Below are positions 15,031 to 24,432 of a DNA stretch of 45,062 bases, piece after piece. The position numbers and the translations under genes were made by a program. Within the stretch, counting starts at the first letter, position 1. Each line of letters opens with the position of its first letter. The DNA lies in contig CAMFIF010000028.1 of NCBI GenBank assembly GCA_945952415.1, positions 1-45,062 of the forward strand. The letters are read 5' to 3'. The notes under the pieces were generated by a model. It did no database searches. It saw only the letters and a list, made by a program, of their open reading frames with translations, and was not told the origin of the DNA. The DNA is from an uncultured Rhizobium sp. (GTDB lineage Bacteria; Pseudomonadota; Alphaproteobacteria; Rhizobiales; Rhizobiaceae).

Positions 15031-15198
15031 GAGCGCTACCCCAAAGCGCCTTGCCGGGCGGCGCACCTGGTCCTGTTTTGCCCTTCGGCATTTGCCTTTT
15101 CTCGGATCACCATTATTTTGGCCAATTGCTGGACTGTTGGTGCGTGCCAGGGGGTTCACCATTCGCAAGAATGGGTGAAACAGGAAATGGAGACGCAT

Positions 15199-17790
15199 AT
15201 GGCTTTGTCCGAACCGGACAGCGGGGCACCGGGAAAGCTCAAGGTCGCGCTGGAAAAATACCGCGCCTATCTCATGGCCTTTGCCGTCCTTCTGATTTTT
15301 GGCGTGATCGCCTATGCCATTTACCGCTTCACGGAAGAGGTGCGCTACGAGAATGTGCTGGCGGCCTTCTCGGCCACGCCGGTCGCCGATATCCTGCTCG
15401 CCGTCTTCTTCACCGCGCTCAGCTTTGCGGCCCTGATCCGATACGATGCCAATGCGCTTGAGTATATCGGCCGCCCGCTGCCCGCGAGCCCGGTGGCGCT
15501 GACGGCCTTCATGGCCTATGCCATTGGCAATACGGTGGGGCTTGGGGCATTGAGCGGCGGTGCGATCCGCTTCCGCGCCTATTCGCGCCTTGGCCTGCAA
15601 CCGGATGAAATCGCGCGTGTCATCGCCTTCGTGACGCTGGCCTTCGGCCTCAGTCTCCTGGGCATCACCGCTCTTGCGGTACTTGCGGTGGCCCCGCGGA
15701 TCGCGACGCTGATGGGCGTGGAGCCGCTGGTGTTGCGGCTCGGGGCAAGCGTGATGATCGCGCTTCTCGCAGCACTCTTCTTCGTCGGGCGCAACGGGCG
15801 AAGCGTGCGGCTTGCGGGCATCACCTTCCGCCTGCCTGACAGCCGCACCACCTCGCGCCAGTTCCTGATTTCGGTGCTGGATATCGCGGCCTCTGCCTCC
15901 ACGCTTTATGTGCTTCTGCCCGAAACCCATATCGGCTGGCCCACCTTCCTTGCCGTCTATGTGGCGGCAATCGGGCTCGGCATGCTCAGCCATGTGCCAG
16001 CGGGGCTCGGTGTCTTCGAGGCGGTGATGCTGGCGGGCCTGTCGCAGGCCATCAGCCTAGAACAGCTGCTCGGCGCGCTGCTGCTCTACCGTATCGTCTA
16101 TTATGTGCTGCCGCTTTTGATCGCGGTTCTCGTGCTTTTGATCACCGAAACCCGGCAGATGGCGGCCTGGCCGGCGCTGGCGGGTCTGGGACAGGTGGCG
16201 GTCAAGCTGGCGCCGGCGCTTGTCTCGGCCTTTGCGCTGATTGTCGGGGCGCTGCTGATCTTTTCCAGCGTGGTGCCCACAGGCCCCGAGAATCTCGACT
16301 ATCTCGCCCGTTTCCTGCCGCTTCCCCTGCTCGAAGGGGCGCATTTCATGTCCAGCATGCTGGGTCTGGCGATCGTGGTCAGCGCCCGCGGGCTTGGCCA
16401 GCGTCTCGACGGCGCCTGGTGGGTGGCCATGGGTGCGTCCATCGCCGCCCTCGTGCTTGCCCTGCCGACGGCCGCCGCCTGGCACCAGATGGCGCTTCTG
16501 GTCGTGCTGATCCTCGCCCTTGTGCTCAACCGTTCCGCTTTCGACCGGCCCGCCAATCTCTTCGATCAGGCGCTGGGTCCGGCCTGGCTGGTCGGAATGG
16601 GTGTGATCCTGGTGATGGCACTCGTCATCCTGCTCTTCGTCTATCGCGATACGGAATATACGCAGGAGCTCTGGTGGCAGTTCGAGTTTTCCAGCGAGGC
16701 GCCGCGCGGGCTGAGGGCGCTGCTGGGCGTTGCCATCGGCGCTTCTGTGGTGGCGATGCTGAGCCTGCTTCGCCCGGCGCGGATATTGCCCGAGCCACCC
16801 GAGGAGGGGGATATTGCCCGGGCGGTGGCCATTGCCATGGGGCAGGACAGTTCGGATGCCAATCTGGTGCGGATGGGTGACAAGCGCCTGCTCTTTTCCA
16901 TCTCCGGCCGCAGCTTCCTGATGTATGGCGTGCAGGGCCGCTCCTGGATCGCGCTTTCGGACCCGGTGGGGGAGGCAAATGAATTTGCCGAACTGGTCTG
17001 GCGTTTCGTGGAAATGGCGCGGGACGGCGGCGGTCGTGCCGCCTTCTACCAGATTTCGCCGGGGCTTCTTTCGCATTGTGTCGATGCGGGCCTGCGCGCC
17101 TTCAAGCTTGGCGAGCTCGCCATGGTCGATCTCGAATCCTTCAACCTGAAGGGCGGCAAGCTTTCCGGGCTTCGCCAGTCCTATAATCGCGGGGTGAGGG
17201 ACGGGCTCACCTTCGAGATCATCGAGCGGGAGAACGTGCCGGCTGTCATGGAGGCGTTGCGCGGGGTCTCAGATGCCTGGTTGCAGCACCATGCGACGCG
17301 GGAGAAAACCTTCTCCCTCGGTGCCTTCGAGCCGCATTACATCGCCTCGCAGCCGGTGGCGGTCGTCAAGATCGAGGAGAAGATCGTCGCCTTCGCCACG
17401 CTGATGGTCACGGATACGCTGGCGGAGGGCACCATCGATCTCATGCGCTTCCTGCCCGAGGCGCCCAAGGCGACCATGGATTTCCTCTTCGTCAGCATTC
17501 TCAACGGCCTGAAGGAGAAGGGCTATCGCCGCTTCAACCTCGGCATGGCGCCGCTTTCCGGCATGGCCCGACGTGAGGTGGCACCGGTCTGGGACCGGGT
17601 GGGCGGGGCGCTGTTCGAGCATGGCGAACGCTTCTATAACTTCAAGGGATTGCGTGCCTTCAAATCCAAGTTCCATCCCCGGTGGGAGCCCCGCTATCTG
17701 GCCGTTTCCAACGGCACGGGCGCGGCGCTGGCGCTGGTCGACGTAACCCTGCTCATCGGGGGCGGGGTGAAGGGAGTGATAGCGAAATGA
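15199..17790 (+). CDS. lpiA: Bifunctional lysylphosphatidylglycerol synthase/flippase (MprF type)
   Basis: An 863-residue inner-membrane protein. The N-terminal half has some 14 hydrophobic segments of the UPF0104/flippase type (for example SGGAIRFRAYSRLGL and HVPAGLGVFEAVML). From about residue 540 comes the DUF2156 transferase domain (GDKRLLFSISGRSFLMYG..., LRQSYNRGVRDGL, FLPEAPKATMDFLFVSILNG, LGMAPLSG). It transfers lysine from Lys-tRNA to phosphatidylglycerol. In rhizobia the gene is acid-induced (lpiA). The ATG at 15199 has a GGAGA site; ATG 15187 is possible. It overlaps acvB by four bases (ATGA), the normal rhizobial operon. Confidence 0.93.
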   Translation: MALSEPDSGAPGKLKVALEKYRAYLMAFAVLLIFGVIAYAIYRFTEEVRYENVLAAFSATPVADILLAVFFTALSFAALIRYDANALEYIGRPLPASPVALTAFMAYAIGNTVGLGALSGGAIRFRAYSRLGLQPDEIARVIAFVTLAFGLSLLGITALAVLAVAPRIATLMGVEPLVLRLGASVMIALLAALFFVGRNGRSVRLAGITFRLPDSRTTSRQFLISVLDIAASASTLYVLLPETHIGWPTFLAVYVAAIGLGMLSHVPAGLGVFEAVMLAGLSQAISLEQLLGALLLYRIVYYVLPLLIAVLVLLITETRQMAAWPALAGLGQVAVKLAPALVSAFALIVGALLIFSSVVPTGPENLDYLARFLPLPLLEGAHFMSSMLGLAIVVSARGLGQRLDGAWWVAMGASIAALVLALPTAAAWHQMALLVVLILALVLNRSAFDRPANLFDQALGPAWLVGMGVILVMALVILLFVYRDTEYTQELWWQFEFSSEAPRGLRALLGVAIGASVVAMLSLLRPARILPEPPEEGDIARAVAIAMGQDSSDANLVRMGDKRLLFSISGRSFLMYGVQGRSWIALSDPVGEANEFAELVWRFVEMARDGGGRAAFYQISPGLLSHCVDAGLRAFKLGELAMVDLESFNLKGGKLSGLRQSYNRGVRDGLTFEIIERENVPAVMEALRGVSDAWLQHHATREKTFSLGAFEPHYIASQPVAVVKIEEKIVAFATLMVTDTLAEGTIDLMRFLPEAPKATMDFLFVSILNGLKEKGYRRFNLGMAPLSGMARREVAPVWDRVGGALFEHGERFYNFKGLRAFKSKFHPRWEPRYLAVSNGTGAALALVDVTLLIGGGVKGVIAK

Positions 17791-19178
17791 CAAGGTCCTT
17801 CGGCGGTTTCCTCGCGCGTCTTTCCATCTCGACCGGTGCGGCAGCGCTGCTTCTTGGCTTTGCGGCCAGCGGGGCGCTGCGGGCGGAAGATCAGAGCTTC
17901 GATACGGGCATGATCCCGCCGGGGCATGTTTTCCTGCCTGATGGCGAGCCTTCGGCGAACATCTTCCTGATTTCAGACGCGGCGGGCTGGGGCGATGCGG
18001 AGGAGGCGGAGGCCAAGGCCCTTTCGGACAAGGGTGCCACCGTCGTCGGCATCGATTTTCCCGCCTACATCGCCACGCTTTCCAAGGACAAGGGCGATTG
18101 CGTGTACATGATCTCGGACGTGGAGGCGCTCTCCCAGCAGGTCCAGAAGGCGGCGGGCGCCACCCGCTACAATCCGCCCATTCTTGCAGGTATCGGCGAA
18201 GGGGGCGGACTGGCGCTTGCCATGATTTCCCAGAGTCCGAAGGCGACGATCGGAGAGGCGGTGGCGGTCGATCCGAAGGCGGGCATTCCGCTGGCCAGGG
18301 AGCTCTGCACTCCGGCGGAGAAAACAAAGGCGGGCGACCGGATGGTCTACGCGCTCACAGCCGGTCCGCTTCCGGCGGATGTCAGCATTCTCCTCACGCC
18401 CGCAGCACCGGCCGATGGCCGGGCCCATGCGGAAGCCCTGCACAAGGCGCATGAGGATGTCGCCATTCGCGACATGGACGGCGCGGCCGCCGATGTGCTG
18501 GCGCAGGCCCTTTCCGACAGGGTGGATGCCGCCGGCCAATCTGGCGATACGCTGGGCCTGCCGTTGACGCTGCTGGAGGCGAAGCCCGCCCATGGCACCA
18601 TGGCGGTCATCTATTCCGGCGATGGCGGCTGGCGCGACATCGACAGCCAGGTGGGAGAGGCGCTGCAGGCCCGCGGCATTCCGGTGGTGGGGGTGGATTC
18701 CCTTCGCTATTTCTGGAGCAAGCGCGACCCGCAGGAAACGGCGGACGATCTGGTGCGCATCATCGACACCTATTCCCGCCAGTGGAACGTGGATCACGTC
18801 CTGCTGATCGGCTATTCGTTCGGCGCAGATATCCTGCCGGCCACCTTCAACCGCCTGCCCGACGACGTGCGCACCCGTGTGCAGCAAGTCACGCTGATGG
18901 CGCTCTCCCACGAGGCGGATTACGAAATCTCGGTGGAAGGCTGGCTGGGGGGCGGTGGCAAGGCCCCGGTTGGCGATCCCGTCACCGATATCGCCCGGAT
19001 CGATCCGAAGCTCATCCAGTGCATCTATGGCAAGGATGAAGAGGAGGATGCCTGCCCCGGCCTTGCCGGCAAGGGCATCGAGATCATCGGGATTGACGGC
19101 GGCCATCATTTCGACGGCGATTATGACAATCTCGCCGAAATGATCCTTGCCGGGCTGAAGAAACGAAGCGCCGGCTGA
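17787..19178 (+). CDS. acvB: AcvB/VirJ family lysyl-phosphatidylglycerol hydrolase
   Basis: A 463-residue periplasmic protein with an N-terminal signal/anchor (MTRSFGGFLARLSIS, then a hydrophobic run). There are two alpha/beta-hydrolase-like halves. The second carries the nucleophile elbow LLIGYSFGADILP (Ser about 344) and a C-terminal His in IDGGHHFDGDY. In Agrobacterium AcvB hydrolyses lysyl-PG and is needed for virulence and lipid balance; that is literature knowledge for the family. The four-base overlap with lpiA couples synthesis and removal of the same lipid. Confidence 0.92.
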   Translation: MTRSFGGFLARLSISTGAAALLLGFAASGALRAEDQSFDTGMIPPGHVFLPDGEPSANIFLISDAAGWGDAEEAEAKALSDKGATVVGIDFPAYIATLSKDKGDCVYMISDVEALSQQVQKAAGATRYNPPILAGIGEGGGLALAMISQSPKATIGEAVAVDPKAGIPLARELCTPAEKTKAGDRMVYALTAGPLPADVSILLTPAAPADGRAHAEALHKAHEDVAIRDMDGAAADVLAQALSDRVDAAGQSGDTLGLPLTLLEAKPAHGTMAVIYSGDGGWRDIDSQVGEALQARGIPVVGVDSLRYFWSKRDPQETADDLVRIIDTYSRQWNVDHVLLIGYSFGADILPATFNRLPDDVRTRVQQVTLMALSHEADYEISVEGWLGGGGKAPVGDPVTDIARIDPKLIQCIYGKDEEEDACPGLAGKGIEIIGIDGGHHFDGDYDNLAEMILAGLKKRSAG

Positions 19179-19214
19179 GGGCAGGGCGCCGCGGATAGTT
19201 CGGGACCCGATCCC

Positions 19215-20252
19215 TTACTGCTGGCGCTGGTCGCTCTTGTAGACGATCAGGATGTCGAGGTCCCGCTCGGGAACGAAGTTCTCCTTGGTCATCTCGAAGG
19301 TGGTGGGGCCCGTCTTGCGCACGCCGTCGCCGCAGAAGCTGATCAGCGCATCCGGATCTTCCTTGTCGACCGTCAGGTGGAAATCGCCGATCGGGCCATC
19401 CCAGTTCGCACCGGTCACCAGGACATAGGACAGCCAGCGTTCGAAGTAGTAAATTCCTTCCACGCCCTGGGTTTCCTTGAGGCGATCGGCGACCAGCTTG
19501 TTGAATTTGTCGTTTATGCAGTATTTATGCCGGTACTGCTCCTGCTGATAATCGGCCTTGCCTTCTCCATCCATGAAGTTCAGGCCCGAAATACCGCCGA
19601 CGCTCGGCTTGTAGGTGTGATGGACCTTGGTCGGGCCATCGGCGCGGAAGGTGGTTTTCCACCAGTAGGTGGTGCGGATCTTCCAGTTGGGCACCAGCGG
19701 TGCCTCCTGGCCGTCATCCGCACCTTCGTAATTCTTCACCACGATCCCCCGGACTTCCCAATCGGCCAGGATATCCTTCGGCAGAGCCTGCACGGCGTCC
19801 ACCCCTTCCTTGCCCAGCACGAAGACCGGAATATTCTCCGCCTCCAGATCGGCCGTTACATCGAGACCGTTCACGATGGCCCGCTGCTGGATGTTGGTCT
19901 CCAGGGGCTTGCCGTCCTGCGAGACCTCGAAATCCATGAAGTTTTCTCTGGTCGGATCGGCAATACCCTCCATGCCGTTATCGTAGCTGGAAATGTCCGG
20001 CATGGGAAAGGCGACCAGGGTTTCGATGTCCTTGCCGGCGGTATTGCGGAACACGTAGTCCACATTGACTTTCGACGGCGAAATGTAGAGGTCCTCCCGC
20101 TCCATTTCGATGGACTGCGTTACGGCGATCTTGAGACCGCCCGCACCGAGCACGGCCACCGTATCATTAGCCCCGGCAGGCGGTGCCAGAAGGGGCAGCG
20201 CCAGAAGGGCAGCGGTTGTCAGGGATCGGGCAGGCAACCGACGTATCGACAT
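19215..20252 (-). CDS. DUF4424 family periplasmic protein
   Basis: A 345-residue exported protein. The signal peptide MSIRRLPARSLTTAALLALP... is cleaved near PAGA|NDTVAVLG, followed by the DUF4424 pattern (AGGLKIAVTQSIEMEREDLYIS, then VDYVFRNT). It has a large beta-rich body and a Cys pair near RHKYCINDK and ISFCGDG. The start at 20252 follows AAGGACC at good spacing; the longer frame adds non-signal sequence. It converges on acvB with a 36-base gap. The function is unknown. No partner gene shares its direction closely (the HAD gene is 155 bases upstream). Confidence 0.85.
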   Translation of the reverse strand: MSIRRLPARSLTTAALLALPLLAPPAGANDTVAVLGAGGLKIAVTQSIEMEREDLYISPSKVNVDYVFRNTAGKDIETLVAFPMPDISSYDNGMEGIADPTRENFMDFEVSQDGKPLETNIQQRAIVNGLDVTADLEAENIPVFVLGKEGVDAVQALPKDILADWEVRGIVVKNYEGADDGQEAPLVPNWKIRTTYWWKTTFRADGPTKVHHTYKPSVGGISGLNFMDGEGKADYQQEQYRHKYCINDKFNKLVADRLKETQGVEGIYYFERWLSYVLVTGANWDGPIGDFHLTVDKEDPDALISFCGDGVRKTGPTTFEMTKENFVPERDLDILIVYKSDQRQQ

Positions 20253-20407
20253 CAACAGGGTCCTTATGTGTTCCGAAGGGCGGGCGTTAAGAACGGGATG
20301 GGGCATATTTTCCCGGCTCCCCTCTACAATGTCCGGCTTAAATGCCTATCGGCCTGCAGCCGGAGCGTCAACGGATTCCAGCGAAGCGGACGGGACCAAA
20401 ACTGGTC

Positions 20408-21346
20408 TCAAATGGAGGGCAGGATGTGGTCCGGGACGATGCCGGAGCGGGCTATCGGCAGGGTCGGGTCCGTCCCCTTCAGCAGGCCATGAGCGGTGGC
20501 GAGCGCAGTTTTCCAGCCAGCCGCGGCAGCGCCCAGAATATCGGTGTGCAGCGTGTCGCCGATCATGCAGATCCGGGAGGGCGCGACATCGGCAAAGCGG
20601 GCGCGCACCATCCGGTAGATCGCCGGAAAGGGCTTGCCGTAGAATTCGACTTGGCCAAGGCCGAGCGCAGCAAGACGGTAACCGAAGAAACCCGGTTCGG
20701 TGCTGAGACCGCCTTCGCGCGGCGCGATAATATCGGGATTGGCGATTACCACCGGCCGGCTTCTCGCCGCGAGCGAGGCTTCCAGCTCGGCCTGAAGCCT
20801 GGTTGTCCAGCGGAGGGTCGACAGGAAAAGGAAACCGTCCGCGCAGTCGAAACCGGACCGGTCTTCGGGGAAGGTAGGGGGGAAGGGAAGCGCACCTGCT
20901 TCCTCTCCATGAAGGCCGAGGACGGCCCAGTTTTTCCGCTCACCCTCAAGGGCGAGATGATGAAGGGCCGCCTCCCGGCTGGTGACGATGTGAGAGGGCG
21001 GGAAGGAGAAGCCGAGCCGCTCGAATTTCCGGCGCGCGGCTTCTCCGTCATAGCTTGCAGCATTCGAGAGGATCACGCAGGTCTTTCCGGCTGCCTGAAG
21101 CGTCCTTACCCTTTCGACCGCGCCGGGAATGGCGGTTTCGCCCACGTTCAGCACGCCGAAAGCATCGAAGACGAAGAGATCGTAAAGGGCCGCGAGAGCG
21201 CCGAGATCGGCGCAGGCCATGCTTGCCTCCGGAAAGGCCGCATCCGGATAGTGCCGGCGAGCGGCCTCATAAGCGTGAAACGCCGTCTCGCCGTCAAAAC
21301 GCTGAAGTTCGCGACCAAGCGGGGCGGTGAAGATATCGTGGGTCAA
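20408..21346 (-). CDS. HAD-superfamily phosphatase, subclass IIA (NagD-like)
   Basis: About 312 residues. HAD motif I reads YDLFVFDAFGVLNVG (nucleophile Asp, second Asp), motif II ILSNAAS, the lysine is in EFYGKPFPAIY and motif III in MIGDTLHTDILGA. The large cap between motifs II and III is of the C2 (IIA) type, found in NagD/pyridoxal- or phosphoglycolate-phosphatases. The start is uncertain: a TTG at 21346 with GGAAGAG upstream gives the best ribosome site, whereas ATG 21445 or 21421 would add an arginine/proline-rich stretch that looks untranslated. The substrate is unknown. Confidence 0.8.
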   Translation of the reverse strand: MTHDIFTAPLGRELQRFDGETAFHAYEAARRHYPDAAFPEASMACADLGALAALYDLFVFDAFGVLNVGETAIPGAVERVRTLQAAGKTCVILSNAASYDGEAARRKFERLGFSFPPSHIVTSREAALHHLALEGERKNWAVLGLHGEEAGALPFPPTFPEDRSGFDCADGFLFLSTLRWTTRLQAELEASLAARSRPVVIANPDIIAPREGGLSTEPGFFGYRLAALGLGQVEFYGKPFPAIYRMVRARFADVAPSRICMIGDTLHTDILGAAAAGWKTALATAHGLLKGTDPTLPIARSGIVPDHILPSI

Positions 21347-21559
21347 GGCTGCTCTTCCCGAAGGGGTGGGTGGTGACGGGGCGACTCGCAGGATAAAATT
21401 CTCGCCGCGCCGCCAAGGCATTCCCCAATCGCGCCGCCGGATCAAGCGCGCCTTGCCGGTCGGCAGGCCCTGCCGGCCATGACAGACAATAGGGGATAAA
21501 TACCTTATATTTCATCTATTCTATCAGTAATATTCCATCTTCTGCCTCTATATTGTGAT

Positions 21560-21579
21560 AATTTGTCATTCGTCAAATT
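21560..21579 (+). promoter_or_regulatory. FNR/FixK-like dyad upstream of fixL
   Basis: AATTTG (21560-21565) and CAAATT (21574-21579) are perfect inverted arms. The core TTGT-CATTCG-TCAA differs from the TTGA-N6-TCAA anaerobox at one base. It lies in a 327-base, unusually AT-rich gap between the HAD gene and fixL in which no gene is visible. A FixK feedback site on fixLJ is a reasonable inference. Confidence 0.45.
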
Positions 21580-21673
21580 TTCTTCTATTCATAACTTGAG
21601 CCATGCGATCCCTGAATCGGGAATGTTCTGGCTGCTGCCCTTGTTATCGCCCCGAGCTTTTTATCCTGTCGTC

Positions 21674-23173
21674 ATGGCCTCCGAGATGAGAGATTGGTTC
21701 CGACATATCCTGACCCGGCAGGTCTCCGGGTTCCGGGCCCTTGCCATGGCTTCGCTGGCGGTGGGGGTGGCCTTTCTGTTGCGGCTTGCGCTTTCGGGAT
21801 TTCTCGAGGACCGGGCAATCTTCACCCTTTTCATCCTGCCCATCCTGATGGTGGCGATCCTCAGCGGGCTTGCGGCCTCGCTGCTGGCGGTCGCGCTTTC
21901 GGTGCTGGCGGCCACGTGGATCAGCTCGCGTGGTGCCGGGGTTCATGGCATGGAAGGGCTGATCTTCGTCGGGGTCGGCGTGGCCGTTGCCTTCATCGGC
22001 GAGGCGCTCCGCGGTGCGCGGGACGCCAATCTCCGGAGCCGGAGTGAGCTGGAGCGGCGCGAGGCGCATCTGAAATCCATTCTCGACACGGTGCTTGATG
22101 CGACCGTCGTCAGCACGCGGGACGGAACCATCGTCTCCTTCAACGCGGCGGCGGTGCGGCAGTTCGGCTATCAGGAGCAGGAGGTCATCGGCCAGAATCT
22201 GCGCATCCTGATGCCGGAACCCTATCGGGGCGAACATGACGGTTATCTCCAGCGTTACCTGCGCACCGGCGAACGGCGGATCATCGGCATCGACCGCGTG
22301 GTGGTGGGGCGGCGCAAGGATGGCTCCACCTTTCCGATGAAGCTTGCGGTGGGCGAAACCCGTTCGGGTGGCGAAACCTTCTTTACCGGCTTCATCCGGG
22401 ATCTCACCGAACGGGAGGAAACTGCGACGCGGCTTCAGGAAATCCAGGGCCAGCTCGCCCGCCTGGCGCGGTTGAACGAGATGGGGGAAATGGCCTCGAC
22501 GCTTGCCCATGAGCTCAACCAGCCGCTCTCGGCGATCGCCAATTACATCCATGGCTGCACGCGTCTCCTGCAGGATGTCGATGGCGCGGTGGCGGCGCGG
22601 ATGCGTGACGCGCTGGAAGAAACCGCGCGCCAGTCGCTGCGGGCCGGCCAGATCATCCGCCATCTGCGCGAGTTCGTCACCAAGGGCGAGACGGAGAAGA
22701 GCGCGGAAAACATCCGCGGTCTCGTGGAGGAGGCAGGCGCGCTTGCCCTTGCTGGTTCGCGGGAAAAGGGCGTTCGTACGGTCTTCGATTTCCGTCCGGG
22801 CGCGGATTTCGTCTTTGTCGACCGCATCCAGATCCAGCAGGTGCTCACCAATCTCATGCGCAATGCCATCGAGGCGATGCAGGGGCAGCCGGTGCGCGAA
22901 CTCATCGTGCGGACGGAACCCGTGGGCGGCGAGGAAGTTGCTGTCATCGTGGAGGATACGGGGCCTGGGATTTCGGAAGAGATTGCCGCGGATCTCTTCA
23001 AGCCCTTCACCACCACCAAGCCCGGCGGCATGGGCATCGGCCTGTCCATCTCGCGACGGATCGTCGAGGCCCATGGCGGTCAAATGAGTGTTTCGCGGGG
23101 CGAGGCGGGCGGTGCCCGTTTCCGGTTCACGCTTCCCGCTTTCCAGGAAGGAGACGAAGATGGCGATGCCTGA
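21674..23173 (+). CDS. fixL: Oxygen-sensing histidine kinase FixL
   Basis: About 499 residues. Hydrophobic segments (residues 20-95) resemble the membrane anchor of some FixL proteins. Then comes a heme-PAS domain with [20 protein letters not shown]. The proximal heme His is conserved (about His188 in GEHDGY), and so is the ligand-gating Arg 20 residues later (IIGIDRVV, about Arg208). The kinase has phospho-His about 279 ([15 protein letters not shown]), an N-box [10 protein letters not shown] and G-boxes [17 protein letters not shown]2 binding should switch it off. The start is unclear: ATG 21623 and TTG 21563 are in frame, and none has a good ribosome site. It overlaps fixJ by 14 bases. Confidence 0.92.
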   Translation: MASEMRDWFRHILTRQVSGFRALAMASLAVGVAFLLRLALSGFLEDRAIFTLFILPILMVAILSGLAASLLAVALSVLAATWISSRGAGVHGMEGLIFVGVGVAVAFIGEALRGARDANLRSRSELERREAHLKSILDTVLDATVVSTRDGTIVSFNAAAVRQFGYQEQEVIGQNLRILMPEPYRGEHDGYLQRYLRTGERRIIGIDRVVVGRRKDGSTFPMKLAVGETRSGGETFFTGFIRDLTEREETATRLQEIQGQLARLARLNEMGEMASTLAHELNQPLSAIANYIHGCTRLLQDVDGAVAARMRDALEETARQSLRAGQIIRHLREFVTKGETEKSAENIRGLVEEAGALALAGSREKGVRTVFDFRPGADFVFVDRIQIQQVLTNLMRNAIEAMQGQPVRELIVRTEPVGGEEVAVIVEDTGPGISEEIAADLFKPFTTTKPGGMGIGLSISRRIVEAHGGQMSVSRGEAGGARFRFTLPAFQEGDEDGDA

Positions 23174-23777
23174 CGTGACCGTGCATCTGGTCGACGACGA
23201 GGAAACGGTGCGCAAGTCGCTGGCCTTCATGCTGACCATGAATGATTTCACGGTGCGCATGCATGAAAGCGCCACGGCCTTTCTGCAATTTGCCCCGCAG
23301 GTGAAGGCGGGCGTGCTGGTGACCGATCTGCGCATGCCGGACATGAGCGGCGTGCAGCTGATCCAGACGCTGAACAGTCGCAAGCATCGTATTCCGGCCA
23401 TAGTCATGACCGGCCACGGGGATGTGCCCATGGCTGTGGAAGCGATGAAGGCGGGGGCACTCGATTTCATCGAAAAGCCCTTCGAGGATAGCGTGATGAT
23501 CGGGGCGATCCGCAATGCCGCCCTGCATGTGATCCAGGATGCGGACGGGGGCGATGATGCCGAGGCGGTTCGCGAGCGGCTGGCGCTGCTCACCGATCGG
23601 GAAAGACAGGTCTTTTCCGCCGTTGTCTCCGGGCTGCCGAACAAGTCGATTGCCTATGATCTCGACATTTCGCCACGCACCGTGGAGGTTCACCGCGCCA
23701 ATGTGATGGCGAAGATGCAGGCGCGCAGCCTGCCGCAGCTGGTGCGCATGGCGCTTTCCGCCGGCATGGAGCCTTAA
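23160..23777 (+). CDS. fixJ: Response regulator FixJ
   Basis: A 205-residue two-domain regulator. The receiver has an acidic pair in LVDDEE, phospho-acceptor Asp56 (VLVTDLRMP), Thr84 (VMTGHGD) and Lys106 (FIEKPFE). A LuxR-type helix-turn-helix follows: [40 protein letters not shown]. FixJ-P turns on fixK under low oxygen. The ATG at 23160 lies inside the end of fixL with GGAAGGAGA upstream, so the pair is translationally coupled. Confidence 0.95.
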   Translation: MAMPDVTVHLVDDEETVRKSLAFMLTMNDFTVRMHESATAFLQFAPQVKAGVLVTDLRMPDMSGVQLIQTLNSRKHRIPAIVMTGHGDVPMAVEAMKAGALDFIEKPFEDSVMIGAIRNAALHVIQDADGGDDAEAVRERLALLTDRERQVFSAVVSGLPNKSIAYDLDISPRTVEVHRANVMAKMQARSLPQLVRMALSAGMEP

Positions 23778-23838
23778 GCCTCTTCGCTCAGGGCCCAGAC
23801 CCTCTGGTAATTTACCATCCGCATAAATACGCAGAGCG

Positions 23839-23860
23839 AAATTTGACCTGCCTCAAATTT
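23839..23860 (+). promoter_or_regulatory. FNR/FixK box (anaerobox)
   Basis: AAATTTGA (23839-23846) and TCAAATTT (23853-23860) are perfect 8-base arms around CCTGCC. The core TTGA-N6-TCAA fits the CRP/FNR/FixK consensus exactly. It sits about 70 bases before the TTG start of the lone receiver gene, where an activator site belongs, so that gene is probably under FixK (or FnrN) control. Confidence 0.75.
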
Positions 23861-23929
23861 TTCGGCGGTGAGTCCCGTTAATATTCCTCCCGGTGCTGAA
23901 GCGCCGTTCAATGATCGGGACATTTCATC

Positions 23930-24286
23930 TTGCAACCCTCAAAGACCATAGCGGTCATCGTCCGCGACGAGGCTTTGCTGGCATCCCTGACTTTCGCGTT
24001 GGGGGTGGAGGGTTTTGCCGTGGAAGCCAGTGCCCATTGGCCCGCCGGTCTCACCGAGCGCGGGGATGTCGGCTGCATCGTGCTCGATTCCGAAAACTAC
24101 CGCATCGACAGGGCTGCCCGAGAGGGCCTGACGGCCGGACTTCATCCCGTGCTTTTTCTTTCCGACAGTCTGTCGCCCGTTCCCGAAGAGGCGGGCGTGA
24201 CCGGCATCGGCAAGCCTTTCCAGGGAGATGAACTGGTCGCCGCAATCCGCCGCATGGTTGCCGAGACCCTGCCGCGCCGGGGCTGA
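23930..24286 (+). CDS. Stand-alone receiver-domain protein between fixJ and fixK
   Basis: A 118-residue protein that is a single CheY-like receiver: AVIVRDEALLASL (the usual acidic pair reads Arg-Asp), likely acceptor Asp53 (IVLDSENY), Ser78/80 in place of Thr, and Lys95 in GIGKPFQGDELV. It has no output domain. The first residue is encoded by TTG at 23930; no ATG is available in this frame. It could act as a phosphate sink or inhibitor in FixLJ signalling, comparable in role (not sequence) to FixT; this is inference. The FNR/FixK box upstream would make it a feedback element. Confidence 0.75.
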   Translation: MQPSKTIAVIVRDEALLASLTFALGVEGFAVEASAHWPAGLTERGDVGCIVLDSENYRIDRAAREGLTAGLHPVLFLSDSLSPVPEEAGVTGIGKPFQGDELVAAIRRMVAETLPRRG

Positions 24287-24371
24287 GGGGCCGCGCTACG
24301 GTCCGCTAAGGGATAACCCGTAGGGACATAACCGAATTTTCCGCCACCCCATCCTCTGGCATCTTCCAATC

Positions 24372-24432
24372 AACAACAGCGCAGCGCCCACCGACCGGGG
24401 GCGTTCGGGGAACCGGGCGATGCGCTGTTGTT
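24372..24432 (+). promoter_or_regulatory. Long inverted repeat in the fixK leader
   Basis: AACAACAGCGCA (24372-24383) is the exact reverse complement of TGCGCTGTTGTT (24421-24432). After one mismatch the pairing continues with CGCCC/GGGCG (24385-24389, 24415-24419), making a 17-pair stem 55 bases before the fixK ATG. Upstream, at about 24306-24323, CTAAGGGATAACCCGTAG faintly resembles known FixJ-bound sequences. The stem may be an RNA leader element or a wide-spaced protein site. Confidence 0.6.

Noticed and set aside
24306..24323. CTAAGGGATAACCCGTAG as a defined FixJ site
   Set aside because: The likeness to published FixJ targets is from memory and partial, so it is mentioned only as context for the fixK leader.
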